A stretch of DNA of 24,686 bases. Origin: a virus. The notes under the pieces are model-generated. The model saw only the letters and a list, made by a program, of their open reading frames with translations, ran no database searches and was not told the origin of the DNA. The translations under genes and the position numbers were made by a program. The first letter of the stretch is position 1; each line of letters begins with the position of its first letter. Location: positions 1 through 24,686 of IMG/VR virus record IMGVR_UViG_3300037222_000126, one strand, 5' to 3'. Shown here piece after piece: positions 7,188 to 14,461 of the stretch.

Positions 7188-7438
7188 GAGTTGAACCGGT
7201 CCATTACTTCTGAGATCGCCCCAGTGGCCCAGCACTTGTCGGAAGTGGCGTGCCAGACCTCGTCGGGGTTCCTCACACGGGCCACGATGAGAAAATCCTC
7301 GAAGTGCTCGCCCAGCGTGGCCCTCGCCCGGACCCATGCCTCGTCCCGGGTGAGCGCCATGCGCTTGACCATCGGCATGGGGCGCTTGGCCTTCTTGGCG
7401 CCCTTGTACCCGTGCGATCTAGCCCTCATGGTCTTCAT
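7184..7438 (-). CDS. Hypothetical phage protein (84 aa)
   Basis: The ATG at 7438 overlaps the upstream stop by ATGA and its stop overlaps the next ATG likewise. The N-terminal 25 residues are strongly basic (RARSHGYKGAKKAKRP). The rest looks like a small mixed fold with LTRDEAWVRARATLG and a C-terminal ISEVMDRF helix. No known motif recognised. It is one of the extra genes between portal and MuF. Confidence 0.7.
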   Translation of the reverse strand: MKTMRARSHGYKGAKKAKRPMPMVKRMALTRDEAWVRARATLGEHFEDFLIVARVRNPDEVWHATSDKCWATGAISEVMDRFNS

Positions 7439-7620
7439 CGGTCAGCCGCCACTATGCGGGCCAAGCCGCCCCTGCGCCAGCCGATGCCCACCGACTCGTC
7501 GGGGCCGGTGCGCCTCACTGGCTCGGCCTGGCACTGCCTCGTCATGCGCTGGGCCACGGCCACGTTATGCAAGGCGTGGCGCGACTCGCTGCGATCTTGA
7601 CAGTATTCCTTTATGTTCAT
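7435..7620 (-). CDS. Hypothetical protein (61 aa)
   Basis: A short, charged, Arg-rich protein with no recognised motif. It is supported by ATGA overlaps at both ends (with the portal gene upstream and the 84-aa gene downstream), the arrangement seen throughout this operon. The C-terminal region (SVGIGWRRGGLARIV) contains Gly and Arg. It could also be a translational coupler with little function of its own. Confidence 0.6.
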   Translation of the reverse strand: MNIKEYCQDRSESRHALHNVAVAQRMTRQCQAEPVRRTGPDESVGIGWRRGGLARIVAADR

Positions 7621-9131
7621 ACCAGGGGCACCATCCTTTGGTTCTTCTTGGGTTGCATGTGGGCAGTCTTCTTAGACGGCTCGGCGAGCTTGGCTCCCGC
7701 GGGCTGGGCCTCTGTCTTGCTCTCGCCTGTTCCTTGCGGAGGCGTCTTGTCGGTGTCACCGGTCTCCTGTTCTTGCGTGGCCGGGAAGTCATCGAGCAGG
7801 CCCTTCTCGGCCTTGAGCGGCACGGCGGATAGCTCTTCGGTCTTGTACGCCTTCCCCAACTCCTCGCTGGTCATCAGGCTCAGGCTGTACAGGGCGTTGT
7901 AGCGGTTTGCCTTGGATGACTTGACCTGCTCCTCGTCCAGCGCGCTCATGGTGCGGAGCGGTCGGAACTTGAAGTCCACCTTGAAGTCCTCTCCCCAAAG
8001 GTGGCGCACGCCGAGCTTGAGGACCTTCTTGATCACGTGCTTCATTGGCTCTCGAACTTCGGACTCGACGAGGCCGTTGTAGTTCTCGAAGTCGTCCTCG
8101 CCGGACGTGAGTCCAGCGGCGGGTATGCCAAACAGCTTGGACATCGGCATGCGGAACGCGGAGGCCAGGCCCATGCGGTTTTCCTTCATGATCTCGGCGA
8201 GGCCGGAGAACGTGAGCTGCTTCGTCTCGTACTTGTCCTCGCTGTCCATGATCAACGCGTTCTGGAAGTTCTTGATCTGGTTCATTAAGGCGATGCGCTT
8301 GGACGTGATCGCCGTGCCGGTGGACGATGCTAGCTGGCCGTTGAAACCCTTGAGCGCGAACACGTCCACCTTGGCCTCTTCGAGGATCGCGTAGATGACA
8401 TTGCGAGTCCTGAGGAACATGTTGAAATCCTCGATGGCCCGCTCAAGCTCCGACATCCCCCAGTCTGACAGCTGCGCCCTGCGGGTCCACGGGGCGCGCT
8501 TGCCCAGGATCGTGATTACCCGGGAGGCGTCTAGTGTCTTTCCGTAATACCCGTAGTGACCGGACGACGGTATCCGGCGGTCGCACGTAAGCTCCCACCG
8601 GCACGCGTCGTACAGATCGATCTTGCCGTCCTTGATCTCGTCGCCAAGAGGGGACTCGGTATCTGACTCTGTGTTGATGACCAATGCTCCGCCGCCGAAC
8701 AGCCGGGCCCAGATAAACGCGTCCCCGATGCGAGCGAGGACGTCGCCATCCTCAAGCCACTCCTGCAGTTCGTCGACATCGTCTTGGTCAAGCTCTCCCT
8801 CGGAGCTGATGTCGATCCCGCCACGCAGTGCGTCAAGCACCGGCATGTCGATCGCTGTCTGAAGAAGGCCATGCGTGGTGTAAAGGTACATCAGATCGGT
8901 CCAAAGCAATGTTAACGGCGCGAACTGTGAATTTTGAAAAGTTGGATTGAACGAAGTAATTGGAGACTGTCCCATCCCACCGCCAAATCCGCCATTGGCG
9001 CCAAGTGCCGAAGCAAGGCTTCCCATCGAATTCTCGAGCGTCTTCCCAGTCATCTCTATCTTTGACCTAAGCTTGGCATTCTGAGCAGACAATCGGCGGT
9101 TGGCCGAGGCGGTTGGCCTTTTATTCACCAT
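7617..9131 (-). CDS. Phage portal protein, DUF1073 family (504 aa)
   Basis: This forms the dodecameric portal at one capsid vertex through which TerL drives DNA. The recognisable family pattern runs from a Gly/Ser-rich N-terminus, through LLWTDLMYLYTTHGLLQTAID and PVLDALRGGIDI, to the GGGALVI strand, the RVITILGKRAPW segment and the conserved helix with ENRMGLASAFRMPMSKLFG (tunnel/clip region), then FENYNGLVESEVREPM. A charged, Pro/Lys-rich tail ends the protein. Length is normal for the family. The start ATG lies inside the last codons of the GIY-YIG gene, with AGGATGG just upstream as ribosome site. Gene order TerS-TerL-portal is standard. Confidence 0.93.
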   Translation of the reverse strand: MVNKRPTASANRRLSAQNAKLRSKIEMTGKTLENSMGSLASALGANGGFGGGMGQSPITSFNPTFQNSQFAPLTLLWTDLMYLYTTHGLLQTAIDMPVLDALRGGIDISSEGELDQDDVDELQEWLEDGDVLARIGDAFIWARLFGGGALVINTESDTESPLGDEIKDGKIDLYDACRWELTCDRRIPSSGHYGYYGKTLDASRVITILGKRAPWTRRAQLSDWGMSELERAIEDFNMFLRTRNVIYAILEEAKVDVFALKGFNGQLASSTGTAITSKRIALMNQIKNFQNALIMDSEDKYETKQLTFSGLAEIMKENRMGLASAFRMPMSKLFGIPAAGLTSGEDDFENYNGLVESEVREPMKHVIKKVLKLGVRHLWGEDFKVDFKFRPLRTMSALDEEQVKSSKANRYNALYSLSLMTSEELGKAYKTEELSAVPLKAEKGLLDDFPATQEQETGDTDKTPPQGTGESKTEAQPAGAKLAEPSKKTAHMQPKKNQRMVPLV

Positions 9132-9876
9132 TTGCCATCCTGTCTACCCACGCCATTGCCCTTTTGTGCCCTGCCAGCTTCATCTTGGCTATCGTCTCTG
9201 GCGTATTTTTGCGACCCTTTGTTTTTGCAACCCGCTTAGCGATATGATCTTCAGTGTGCTTGCGTCCAAGATTGGCCGCCAGCAGTTTCGCCTTGTGCTC
9301 TGGCGATAGCACGAATCCCTTCCTGGCTGCGCTTATCTTGGCGCGCGTTTCAGGTGAAAGCACCTTGCCAAGATTCGCTTGCCTGCAGCGTTCCTTGCCT
9401 TCAGGCGATACGTGCGGCTTCCCAAGACGGGAAGCGCTCATATTCGCCCTCGCTTTTGGAGAAGCCTTTTTCCCTGTATTGATTTCACGAAGATGATCTT
9501 TTTGAGATTGCGACATTCTCCTATTCTTTTGAGCTTTTCCTATTTTTGCATTGTGCTCAGGAGTTCTTTCGACTCCGGAAAAACTGCTATCACCGCCGCT
9601 GGAAATGTTGTACATGCGATCTGCGCCATACTCGGCGCGATAGTCTGCGATGTTCTGTATTTCACGTTGGTTTAACTCTTCTTCCGAAAAAGCCCAGTCG
9701 ATCACGCTTACGATGAACGATCCTCGCCCGTGCTTTTTGACTGCACGCTTCAAAATCGTCCCGCTCCCCAAGTACGACGGATGCCACAATCCGCCCTGCT
9801 TGCAACGCCGCTTGCCGACATACATCCTGCCGTTCACCAGGTTCACCGTCTCGTACACGTATCCCCAGGGCTTCAT
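9121..9876 (-). CDS. GIY-YIG homing endonuclease with NUMOD3 repeats (251 aa)
   Basis: The GIY-YIG catalytic domain occupies about residues 1-100: GYVYETVN (5-12) and MYVGKRRC stand for the GIY and YIG elements, and a downstream Glu lies in ELNQREIQNI. The rest is a string of about six NUMOD3 DNA-binding motifs of the form SPExxAKxSxAxxGK. This is the architecture of T4 Seg-type free-standing homing endonucleases, which cut a homologous phage lacking the gene and copy themselves in. Its ATG overlaps the upstream stop by ATGA and its last 11 bases overlap the portal start, so it supplies the portal's ribosome site. AT-richer than its neighbours, consistent with transfer. Confidence 0.92.
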   Translation of the reverse strand: MKPWGYVYETVNLVNGRMYVGKRRCKQGGLWHPSYLGSGTILKRAVKKHGRGSFIVSVIDWAFSEEELNQREIQNIADYRAEYGADRMYNISSGGDSSFSGVERTPEHNAKIGKAQKNRRMSQSQKDHLREINTGKKASPKARANMSASRLGKPHVSPEGKERCRQANLGKVLSPETRAKISAARKGFVLSPEHKAKLLAANLGRKHTEDHIAKRVAKTKGRKNTPETIAKMKLAGHKRAMAWVDRMANGE

Positions 9877-10115
9877 TCAACCGTCCCCTGCGTTCTCCAT
9901 TCCCACCCACAGTAGGGGCACCATTTAAGAGGCTTGATCGCCTGCCCAACGTAATCGCAATCGAAGTTGAACAGCCAGCACTGAGACTTGGCCCATATGA
10001 CGCCGCCCAAAGCCTCAAGATGATTGAGCGCCACGCAGCACGCCGCCGGGTGGCTCATTTTATCTTCGATGGGCAGTTTCTTTTGCATGTCTTCTAAAAT
10101 CGTCGCCGCGTTCAC
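9873..10115 (-). CDS. Small Cys-rich hypothetical protein (80 aa)
   Basis: The GTG at 10115 overlaps the upstream stop (GTGA); the long frame upstream of it is a shadow. Helical N-terminus, then a mid-region with paired cysteines (PAACCVAL, KSQCWLFNFDC) and a C-terminal CPYCGWEW knuckle, so a single metal site is likely. No family recognised. Confidence 0.65.
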   Translation of the reverse strand: MNAATILEDMQKKLPIEDKMSHPAACCVALNHLEALGGVIWAKSQCWLFNFDCDYVGQAIKPLKWCPYCGWEWRTQGTVE

Positions 10116-10288
10116 CAGTGCTCGACCCCGCGGCCCGTCAGTGACCGGACCTCGAAGTCCCCCGACGTAAAGAACTGCTCGTAGCAATGCCGCCATCCCG
10201 AATTGTACGCGTGCTCCCAGAAAAGCTTTACACCCAGCACCAGTATGAGCACCCCGGCACACGTGAGCATCCAGGCTTCCGTGCTCAC
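10112..10288 (-). CDS. Single-span membrane protein (58 aa)
   Basis: The GTG at 10288 overlaps the upstream stop (GTGA); an alternative in-frame GTG at 10309 would add seven residues. A hydrophobic helix at about residues 6-24 (WMLTCAGVLILVLGVKLFW) is followed by a short polar tail. It belongs to a run of tiny membrane-protein genes, in which lysis genes (holin, spanin) would be plausible, but no family signature is visible. Confidence 0.65.
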   Translation of the reverse strand: MSTEAWMLTCAGVLILVLGVKLFWEHAYNSGWRHCYEQFFTSGDFEVRSLTGRGVEHW

Positions 10289-10476
10289 AGGTACTCCGTC
10301 CCGAACCACATGATGGCGAAGAACACTCCGCCTCCGGCAAAGAACACCGAGGCAAGGGCGTCAACCGGCATTGCCTGTCCGGCCTGCGATGGCTGATCGA
10401 CGAGGCAGCATGCCGCAACGAGGAAGCACAGGAACGACGACGTGCCGCACAGAATCTTTGCCGCCTCCCTGATCAT
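10285..10476 (-). CDS. Small membrane protein with two spans (63 aa)
   Basis: The ATG at 10476 overlaps the upstream stop (ATGA). Two hydrophobic segments are visible, about residues 8-26 (Cys-rich, ILCGTSSFLCFLVAACCLV) and 42-60 (LASVFFAGGGVFFAIMWF), joined by a short polar loop. Two-span topology and size are compatible with a class II holin, but that is only a size and topology argument. Confidence 0.65.
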   Translation of the reverse strand: MIREAAKILCGTSSFLCFLVAACCLVDQPSQAGQAMPVDALASVFFAGGGVFFAIMWFGTEYL

Positions 10477-10613
10477 CTCTGCCTCGCCTCCATCTCTGCC
10501 TGCTTCGTGCGCCTGCCGACCACGTTGCCGCGGAAGCTCCCGACGATGTACGCGAAAAGCGTCGACCCGAGTATCGTGGCCGTCGTTGCGTCCGACCACA
10601 TGGGATAGTTCAC
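10473..10613 (-). CDS. Tiny membrane-associated protein (46 aa)
   Basis: The GTG at 10613 overlaps the upstream stop (GTGA) and its own stop overlaps the next ATG. A moderately hydrophobic stretch (ATILGSTLFAYIVGSF, about residues 12-27) precedes a strongly charged tail (RRTKQAEMEARQR), consistent with N-out/C-in membrane insertion. No family recognised. Confidence 0.55.
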   Translation of the reverse strand: MNYPMWSDATTATILGSTLFAYIVGSFRGNVVGRRTKQAEMEARQR

Positions 10614-10855
10614 TGTGCCACCGCCCTCAGCGCCCACAGCCTGTGGCTCGGCACGATGTCGAGGAACGCGCCGTCCTTCTGGTCGTACGCCGCCATCGTC
10701 TCCGCTATCGACACGTCCTCGGCCAGAGCATCCCACTTCGCCTTCTCGGCCCGAACCTGGCGGTGCAGCGGTACCAAAGCGAGTGCGCACGCGGCCATGC
10801 CTGCGAGTGCGAATGCGACCATGCACAGCGACAGGCCCATCAGCGTTGCCTTCAT
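10610..10855 (-). CDS. N-terminally anchored membrane protein (81 aa), spanin-like topology
   Basis: The ATG at 10855 overlaps the upstream stop (ATGA). A transmembrane helix at about residues 5-30 is followed by a charged helix (HRQVRAEKAKWDALAEDV) and a soluble tail. A signal anchor plus helical periplasmic domain is the topology of Rz-type inner-membrane spanins, but the soluble domain is short and no specific motif confirms this. Confidence 0.65.
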   Translation of the reverse strand: MKATLMGLSLCMVAFALAGMAACALALVPLHRQVRAEKAKWDALAEDVSIAETMAAYDQKDGAFLDIVPSHRLWALRAVAQ

Positions 10856-11082
10856 CGAGACGGCCTCAGGCATTCTTCCCACCCCTGGCATTCCCGGCAC
10901 GCGTATCCACGGTCATCAAGAGCCCGCCATGTTCCGCACCCGGGATGCTTCTCGACCCTGGGCGCGATGCACGACGTCATGAGCACGGCCACGCATATCG
11001 CCACGCATATCGCCATGGAGCCTGCGATGATTATGACTTGGAGCCGAGACGGCCGCTCGGTTACTTGCATATCCGCCACCAT
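10852..11082 (-). CDS. Single-span Cys-rich membrane protein (76 aa)
   Basis: ATG starts at 11082 and 11070 are both possible; the end overlaps the next gene by ATGA. A long hydrophobic helix (LQVIIIAGSMAICVAICVAVLM) ends at a Cys (MTSC), which vaguely recalls a lipobox but lacks the usual Gly/Ala at -1. The tail has CGTW and CRECQGWEEC, so disulphides or a metal site are possible. It overlaps the end of the preceding 48-aa gene. Confidence 0.6.
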   Translation of the reverse strand: MVADMQVTERPSRLQVIIIAGSMAICVAICVAVLMTSCIAPRVEKHPGCGTWRALDDRGYACRECQGWEECLRPSR

Positions 11083-11207
11083 GCCCTGCGGGGAATCTCG
11101 ACGAACACGAACGCCAGACCGCACGCCGCCATGAGCAGGAGGAACGCGAGCAGGTTGAGCGGGAAAGGAGCGTTCACGCCCAACTCGTCCTCAAATGACG
11201 GGTGCAT
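11061..11207 (-). CDS. Tiny membrane protein (48 aa)
   Basis: The ATG at 11207 directly follows the TAA of the upstream gene. One hydrophobic helix covers about residues 15-37 (FPLNLLAFLLLMAACGLAFVFV), then a basic, Trp-containing tail (RRAWWRICK) ends the protein. Single-span topology with a basic C-terminus. No family recognised. Confidence 0.6.
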   Translation of the reverse strand: MHPSFEDELGVNAPFPLNLLAFLLLMAACGLAFVFVEIPRRAWWRICK

Positions 11208-11369
11208 TTATGCCACCCCCTCGAACGAATACCAAAACCCGCCGTCCATGCCGTCTTGGGGCATGGCCGCCATCAAAGCCTCTGCCCGACCGCGGGCGTT
11301 GGCCCTCTCCGCGGGCGTGGCCCCGGAGTCCGGGGCGGCCAGGGCTAGGAGCTTGGCGATCCTGTTCAC
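11208..11369 (-). CDS. DUF2786-like short protein (53 aa)
   Basis: The GTG at 11369 overlaps the upstream stop (GTGA). The N-terminal part VNRIAKLLALA followed by an ATPAERANARGRAEALMA helix resembles the helical start of DUF2786 proteins (KLLALA-x-NPxExEAxxAxxxAxxLM). The usual downstream part of that family is absent, so this is either a minimal version or a coincidental match. It is the one soluble protein within the membrane-gene run. Confidence 0.55.
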   Translation of the reverse strand: MNRIAKLLALAAPDSGATPAERANARGRAEALMAAMPQDGMDGGFWYSFEGVA

Positions 11370-11587
11370 GGATGCCACGATACCGCCTTCTGGCTGTCGA
11401 CCACTGGCTTCATCTGGACCATCTCTTCCATCACGATCTCCCGGACCTTCGACTCCCGGTTGCGCTGGGCCTGTGCGGCTCCGAACTGGTACAGCGCCCA
11501 CCAGGTAAGGGGCAGGGTGAGGCCCAAGGCGATAAGCGTCAGCTTGTCGCTCAACCGCCTCGGGCCCCAACCCTGTCTGTCGGCCAT
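11366..11587 (-). CDS. Single-span membrane protein (73 aa)
   Basis: The ATG lies 4 bases after the upstream stop. A basic N-terminus (GPRRLSDK) precedes a transmembrane helix (about 16-34, LTLIALGLTLPLTWWALYQFG), then a charged helix rich in Arg/Glu (AQRNRESKVREIVMEEMVQM). The layout (short cytoplasmic basic end, anchor, charged helix) is typical of phage spanin or holin-accessory proteins. No diagnostic motif is visible. Confidence 0.65.
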   Translation of the reverse strand: MADRQGWGPRRLSDKLTLIALGLTLPLTWWALYQFGAAQAQRNRESKVREIVMEEMVQMKPVVDSQKAVSWHP

Positions 11588-11591
11588 GTGC

Positions 11592-12155
11592 TTAGTGTTG
11601 GCCGCTCTTTATCGCGGCGTCCGTCAGCGCGTAGACCAGGCAGTTCGACTTGCCAGGCGCGAGCAGTGAATTGTGCTTGACCGCAGCGAGGCCGTTGGTG
11701 ATCCTGGTCGCGCCGTGCTTCGGGGCCCATGGGCTGCATGCTCCGCCAGTCTGGCAGTCGAATGACGCCGCGGACGTCGAGCCAAGGACGCTCGAGTACA
11801 CGTTGGGCGACAGGGCGTGGCCGAGCAGCGTCACATTGAGCTGGATGATGCCGCCCGTGCCGGGTGCCGTGTCAAAGGCGATGAGATAGTCTCCGGCGAT
11901 TCCGGAGGAGCACTCGACGCCATACAGGTATCCCGATCCCAGGAATAGCTGGACCGGAGCGTCGGCGAGGGTTGACACCTCGACGTAGTACGGGGTCGCG
12001 CCGTAGAAGTTCAGGTTTCCGTTGTACGCCACGGGGCCAACCGAGTTGTTCGCGGGGCCCGGATCGAACGGCTGGGACGGGGACTGGAGCGTCTGCGACT
12101 GCGCCGCCAGGGGGACCAAGGCCAGGAGGGCCAGGGCCAGTAGTGCTTTCTTCAT
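11592..12155 (-). CDS. Secreted hypothetical protein (187 aa)
   Basis: A clear Sec signal peptide (MKKALLALALLALVPLAAQSQ, cleavage likely after AQS) begins the protein, and the ATG at 12155 has AGGAG seven bases upstream. The mature part is beta-rich, with four or more cysteines (VECSSG, FDCQTGGAC, KSNCLVY) and many small polar residues, suggesting an exported jelly-roll or similar fold with disulphides. I recognise no family. It is the first gene after a strong terminator. With the 284-aa protein it is one of two exported proteins in a virion-gene region. Confidence 0.75.
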   Translation of the reverse strand: MKKALLALALLALVPLAAQSQTLQSPSQPFDPGPANNSVGPVAYNGNLNFYGATPYYVEVSTLADAPVQLFLGSGYLYGVECSSGIAGDYLIAFDTAPGTGGIIQLNVTLLGHALSPNVYSSVLGSTSAASFDCQTGGACSPWAPKHGATRITNGLAAVKHNSLLAPGKSNCLVYALTDAAIKSGQH

Positions 12156-12173
12156 TCGAGTTCTCCTTGAGGC

Positions 12174-12224
12174 AAAAAAATAGGGCCCGAAGCTTGGCTT
12201 GCGGATTGCCATGCTCCAGGCCCT
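12174..12224 (-). terminator. Intrinsic terminator after the terminase genes
   Basis: On the minus strand AGGGCCTGGAGC (12224-12213) pairs over 12 positions with GCTTCGGGCCCT (12193-12182), with two G-U pairs. The loop has an inner TGGC/GCCA pairing, and ATTTTTTT follows at once (12181-12174). Only 18 bases separate it from the next start codon. Confidence 0.85.
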
Positions 12225-12249
12225 TTACGGGTTGCTGGCCCTGCGACGA

Positions 12250-12393
12250 CTAGAGTGTCAGTTCTTTGATGCGAGTGCTTCGGTACTGCCCGCCAGCGAA
12301 ATGGTGCTCGAGACTGCCCGATGATCCCGACGTCACGATCTGCTCCACGACCGGCCTCAGCTTCACCACGATCTGCTTCATGATGTCGGCCAC
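12250..12393 (-). CDS. Small hypothetical protein (47 aa)
   Basis: The GTG at 12393 has AGGA seven bases upstream, immediately after the TerL stop; an ATG lies four codons in. The N-terminal helix (DIMKQIVVKLRPVVEQIV) is followed by a Gly/Ser linker and a polar tail. No family recognised. It is the last gene before the terminator. Confidence 0.6.
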   Translation of the reverse strand: MADIMKQIVVKLRPVVEQIVTSGSSGSLEHHFAGGQYRSTRIKELTL

Positions 12394-12403
12394 CTGGTCT
12401 TCC

Positions 12404-13876
12404 TTAGACAAACGAGCCCCAGTTCTGCACGCCGTCATCCAGCACGAGCTGGAGCCCATCCCTGAGATCGTCGTGCTTGGGATGATTCACGGTCAGTTGA
12501 TGCACCAATGCGTCCTTGAGCTTTGGCTCGATGTTCTTGTTGATGAACACCCGGCGGTTCTCGAAGAAATGGCTCTTGTTGACGAGCGTCGTGATCTTGT
12601 CCTTGACCATGTCAACTTCCTCGACCGGCACGGTGGTGCGCCTTTGGACCTCGGCACAAAAATCCTTGAAGCCTGCGATGGCCTCGATGCGGGCGGTGAA
12701 CTTGCGCTCGTTGGGCTGGTCGTCCCACAGCCTTTGCGTGAACATGACGCGCTCGTCCTGCGACCAATGCTCCTGCCACAGGCCCATGATATAGAACCTC
12801 GAGCCCTTGCCGTCGTCCCATCCTTGCTTCCACACCAACGCGATGCCGCAGAAATCGTTCTCTGACTTACTTCCGATGCTCGGGTCAAATCCGAGCCATG
12901 CGCCTTGGTACACCTTGTGCTCGTCGAACTTCAAAGTGGCCGGGTCGAACTCCCATGACTGCCGACCATCGGACGGGTATAGCCACGAGCGTTTGACGAT
13001 GGACGTTGTCTCGTCCATGCGCTGGTTCATCATCTCCCGGTAGAAAATCACCGAGCCCATGTTCTCCAAGTCCTTGTTGAGGGACTCAAGCGTGTTGAGT
13101 TCTGGCCACAGCACTGGGCCGGTAACGAGGTCTGCGCACGCCGAGAACGAGCGGCACGTCCATCCTTTCTTTTTCTTCAATTCCTGCAGGATGTCCTCGT
13201 TGTTGATCGCCGTGCCCTGCACATGGATTGCCCATCGGCGGGACTTGGCGCGGCACGGATAGAGGGTAGACCAAAACCAGGAGTTTTTCTTGACGGTCGA
13301 ATCGGGGTTGTTCAAGTCCTCTTCGTCATAGAGGTCGTCGATGATGAGATAGTCCGGCCTGCGGGAGCGGTACATGATGCCGCGCAACGACTGGCCTGCA
13401 GAGCGCGACGTGAACACCACGCCATTGACTAGCTCGAACTGGGCATCGGTCCACTTGACGCCGACCTGGTTTCCGTACAATTCGCGGAGCACCTTGTTCT
13501 CCTCGATCTCCAGCTTGATGCTGGTATTTACGGCCAGCGCCTTGGTGTCGGTGCCCTGGATGTTCAGGTAATAGCGGAACGACTTGGGCTCGTTGAGCGC
13601 CTGGTATATGGGAATGAGAAAACATGAAATAGTCGTCTTGGCGTGGTTGCGGGGAGCCTCTGTGGACGTCTGCTGGTCGCCGCGGATGGATGCCATGTAC
13701 TCGTGGAGTTCCTTGCAGAACGGGAGTTGGAACTTCTCAGGGAAGCACGCCTTTCCCCACAACAGAATATCTCCATTGGCAATTGCGAGGCGGGCCACTT
13801 GAACTCGGGCGGCAAACAAAAGCTTTTCACGGGCCTCTTGGCTGACCGGCGGTCGCTCAGCCATTGCTGTGGTCAA
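12404..13876 (-). CDS. terL: Terminase large subunit (490 aa)
   Basis: This is the packaging motor that pumps DNA into the prohead through the portal and cuts concatemers. The ATPase domain has a phage-type Walker A (EAPRNHAKTT, about 73-82) and Walker B (DYLIIDDLYDEED, 175-187). The RNase H-like nuclease domain has its first acidic residue at GFDPS (D331) and a C-terminal HDDLRDGL. Length is normal. The annotated start is a TTG overlapping the TerS stop (TTGA), supported by GGAG eight bases upstream; an ATG at 13864 would give a product four residues shorter. Confidence 0.95.
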   Translation of the reverse strand: MTTAMAERPPVSQEAREKLLFAARVQVARLAIANGDILLWGKACFPEKFQLPFCKELHEYMASIRGDQQTSTEAPRNHAKTTISCFLIPIYQALNEPKSFRYYLNIQGTDTKALAVNTSIKLEIEENKVLRELYGNQVGVKWTDAQFELVNGVVFTSRSAGQSLRGIMYRSRRPDYLIIDDLYDEEDLNNPDSTVKKNSWFWSTLYPCRAKSRRWAIHVQGTAINNEDILQELKKKKGWTCRSFSACADLVTGPVLWPELNTLESLNKDLENMGSVIFYREMMNQRMDETTSIVKRSWLYPSDGRQSWEFDPATLKFDEHKVYQGAWLGFDPSIGSKSENDFCGIALVWKQGWDDGKGSRFYIMGLWQEHWSQDERVMFTQRLWDDQPNERKFTARIEAIAGFKDFCAEVQRRTTVPVEEVDMVKDKITTLVNKSHFFENRRVFINKNIEPKLKDALVHQLTVNHPKHDDLRDGLQLVLDDGVQNWGSFV

Positions 13877-14379
13877 GCTGGCTTCTCCTCGGCCGTGAGC
13901 CTATTGATGAGGGCGAGCAGCGTCTCGAGCGGCACTTGGGTGATCGGCGTGCCTTCGAACTCGACCGGCTCGCCTTCCGGGCCGGACAGCTCTTGCTTGA
14001 GCGGGGCCTCGGCGCCTGCGACCTTGACGGCCAGTCCGAGATACGTGGCCCGGGTTCCGTAGTCGATAGTCTCTCGTTCGTCCGTGACGACGCCCTTGTC
14101 TGCGAAGTACTGAATCTTCTTTGCGTCGAGCCCTTCGGCCAGTCGCTTCTGCAGCGCCTTCGTGTTTAGCTTGGGATCGCGCTCCATCATCTCTCGCCAA
14201 ATCGTATTGACAGATTTGGACTTGAGGGCCTTGTGGGCGGCGACCTTAGCGCACTTAGCAGGGTAACCTGCTAGTTCACCGGCTTGCTGCAGAGTGAGAT
14301 CTGGGTTGTCGGCGAGGACTTCGAGGAGCTTGCGGGATTGGGGTGTGAGCGCACGCCGCTTGTTGACTTTACGCGGCAT
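13873..14379 (-). CDS. terS: Terminase small subunit (168 aa)
   Basis: This is the DNA-recognition subunit that loads TerL on the packaging site. The N-terminal region (residues 1-60) has the TerS-type helix-turn-helix: RRALTPQSRKLLEVL, then LTLQQAGELAGYP and KVAAHKALKS. A central helical region and an acidic/Pro-rich C-terminus for TerL contact follow. I chose ATG 14379 (MPRKVNKR); an in-frame GTG at 14415 is an alternative and neither has a good ribosome site. It overlaps TerL by 4 bases. Position and size fit the family. Confidence 0.85.
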   Translation of the reverse strand: MPRKVNKRRALTPQSRKLLEVLADNPDLTLQQAGELAGYPAKCAKVAAHKALKSKSVNTIWREMMERDPKLNTKALQKRLAEGLDAKKIQYFADKGVVTDERETIDYGTRATYLGLAVKVAGAEAPLKQELSGPEGEPVEFEGTPITQVPLETLLALINRLTAEEKPA

Positions 14380-14421
14380 TGGAATCGTGGGCTTGGCCGA
14401 GGGCTCTCGCTTCACACTACC

Positions 14422-14450
14422 AGTATGGTATACCCACGCACGAAGCACAA
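14422..14450 (-). promoter_or_regulatory. Possible weak sigma70-type promoter for terS-terL
   Basis: On the minus strand TTGTGC (14450-14445) and CATACT (14427-14422) are 17 bases apart, in the gap between the Mor-like gene and TerS. The perfect palindrome GGTATACC (14427-14434) overlaps it. Both boxes are poor matches to consensus, which would suit an activator-dependent late promoter, but the match may be chance. Confidence 0.25.
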
Positions 14451-14461
14451 TGGAATTCTCG

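Noticed and set aside
7188-7337. N-terminal extension of the 561-aa protein
   Set aside because: It overlaps the 84-aa gene; the ATG at 7187 overlaps that gene's stop by ATGA and starts a protein-like sequence.
7617-9131. Reading the portal gene as the anti-CBASS protein Acb1
   Set aside because: Automatic labels link DUF1073-type portals to Acb1 because of fusion or neighbourhood. Here the sequence is portal-like throughout and I see no paired HxT-type phosphodiesterase motifs.
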